Source: SIG578 sp036311245
GTDB taxonomy: Bacteria; Bacillota; Clostridia; Oscillospirales; Ruminococcaceae
Reading direction: 5' to 3'
Length of the DNA stretch: 31,291 bases
Assembly: GCA_036311245.1 (NCBI GenBank)
Contig: JAXJQH010000029.1
Span: forward strand, 1 to 31,291
Translations under genes and position numbers: made by a program
Part shown: positions 31,266-31,291 of the stretch, in pieces
Layout of the letters: the number at the start of each line of letters is the position of its first letter
Position numbering within the stretch: the first letter of the stretch is position 1
Notes under the pieces: generated by a model
Told to the model about the DNA's origin: nothing
Database searches by the model: none
The model's input: only the letters and a program-made list of their open reading frames with translations

Positions 31266-31291
31266 ATGGAAGCGTTTGCTGTCAGAAACAG
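31266..31291 (+). CDS. Start of an unidentified gene, cut by window edge
   Basis: ATG at 31266 with AAAGGAG 8 bases upstream; only MEAFAVRN plus a partial codon is visible. Too short to identify, although ribosome site and spacing make a real start likely. Confidence 0.6.

Overview
The window reads as a chromosomal segment of a spore-forming Clostridia (probably Oscillospiraceae/Ruminococcaceae-type gut Firmicute). Support for this is seven-gene operon scpA-scpB-ytfI-gerW with a dacF-type carboxypeptidase and an RluB-type enzyme, a CIRCE-controlled groES-groEL pair, GGAGG ribosome sites, frequent TTG/GTG starts, and near-consensus TTGN3-17-TATAAT promoters in AT-rich gaps. The taxonomic call is inference from gene content; no 16S gene is present.

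Layout. 1-4984 (minus): one operon with a membrane metalloprotease (site-2 protease), ScpA, ScpB, a DUF2953 membrane protein, GerW, a D-Ala-D-Ala carboxypeptidase and a pseudouridine synthase cut by the window edge. 5153-9241 (plus): uvrA and an Ldh2-type dehydrogenase, each followed by a hairpin with the same 12-bp stem. 9318-11591 (minus): a DUF1871-like small gene enclosed by a 22-bp inverted repeat, then a YgiQ-type radical SAM protein. 11849-13219 (plus): FprA flavodiiron protein plus rubredoxin, an O2/NO reduction pair. 13416-14963 (minus): a CatA-like acetyltransferase and a zinc-ribbon membrane protein. 15425-16822 (plus): two-subunit class I fumarase-type hydratase. 16912-19075 (minus): tRNA-Pro, groEL, groES. 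19301-19846 (plus): VanZ-family protein. 20231-23724 (minus): a surface-polysaccharide operon with a GNAT acetyltransferase, ATP-grasp ligase, initiating sugar-phosphate transferase and GT4 glycosyltransferase. 24024-30730 (minus): typA, a 56-residue membrane protein and a class I lysyl-tRNA synthetase form one unit, preceded by polA. 31109-31184 (plus): initiator tRNA, followed by the first codons of another gene.

Most of the window is housekeeping. The places that stand out are: (a) the initiator tRNA locus, where a 26-bp copy of the tRNA 5' end and a GC-rich run of four hairpins sit between the consensus promoter and the intact tRNA; (b) the inverted-repeat-bounded DUF1871 gene, whose last seven sense codons come from the repeat itself; (c) a class I LysRS fused to a MetRS/Trbp111-type tRNA-binding domain; and (d) an orphan attenuator-like hairpin at 19959-20045. 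No CRISPR array, complete insertion sequence, prophage or obvious defence system was seen.
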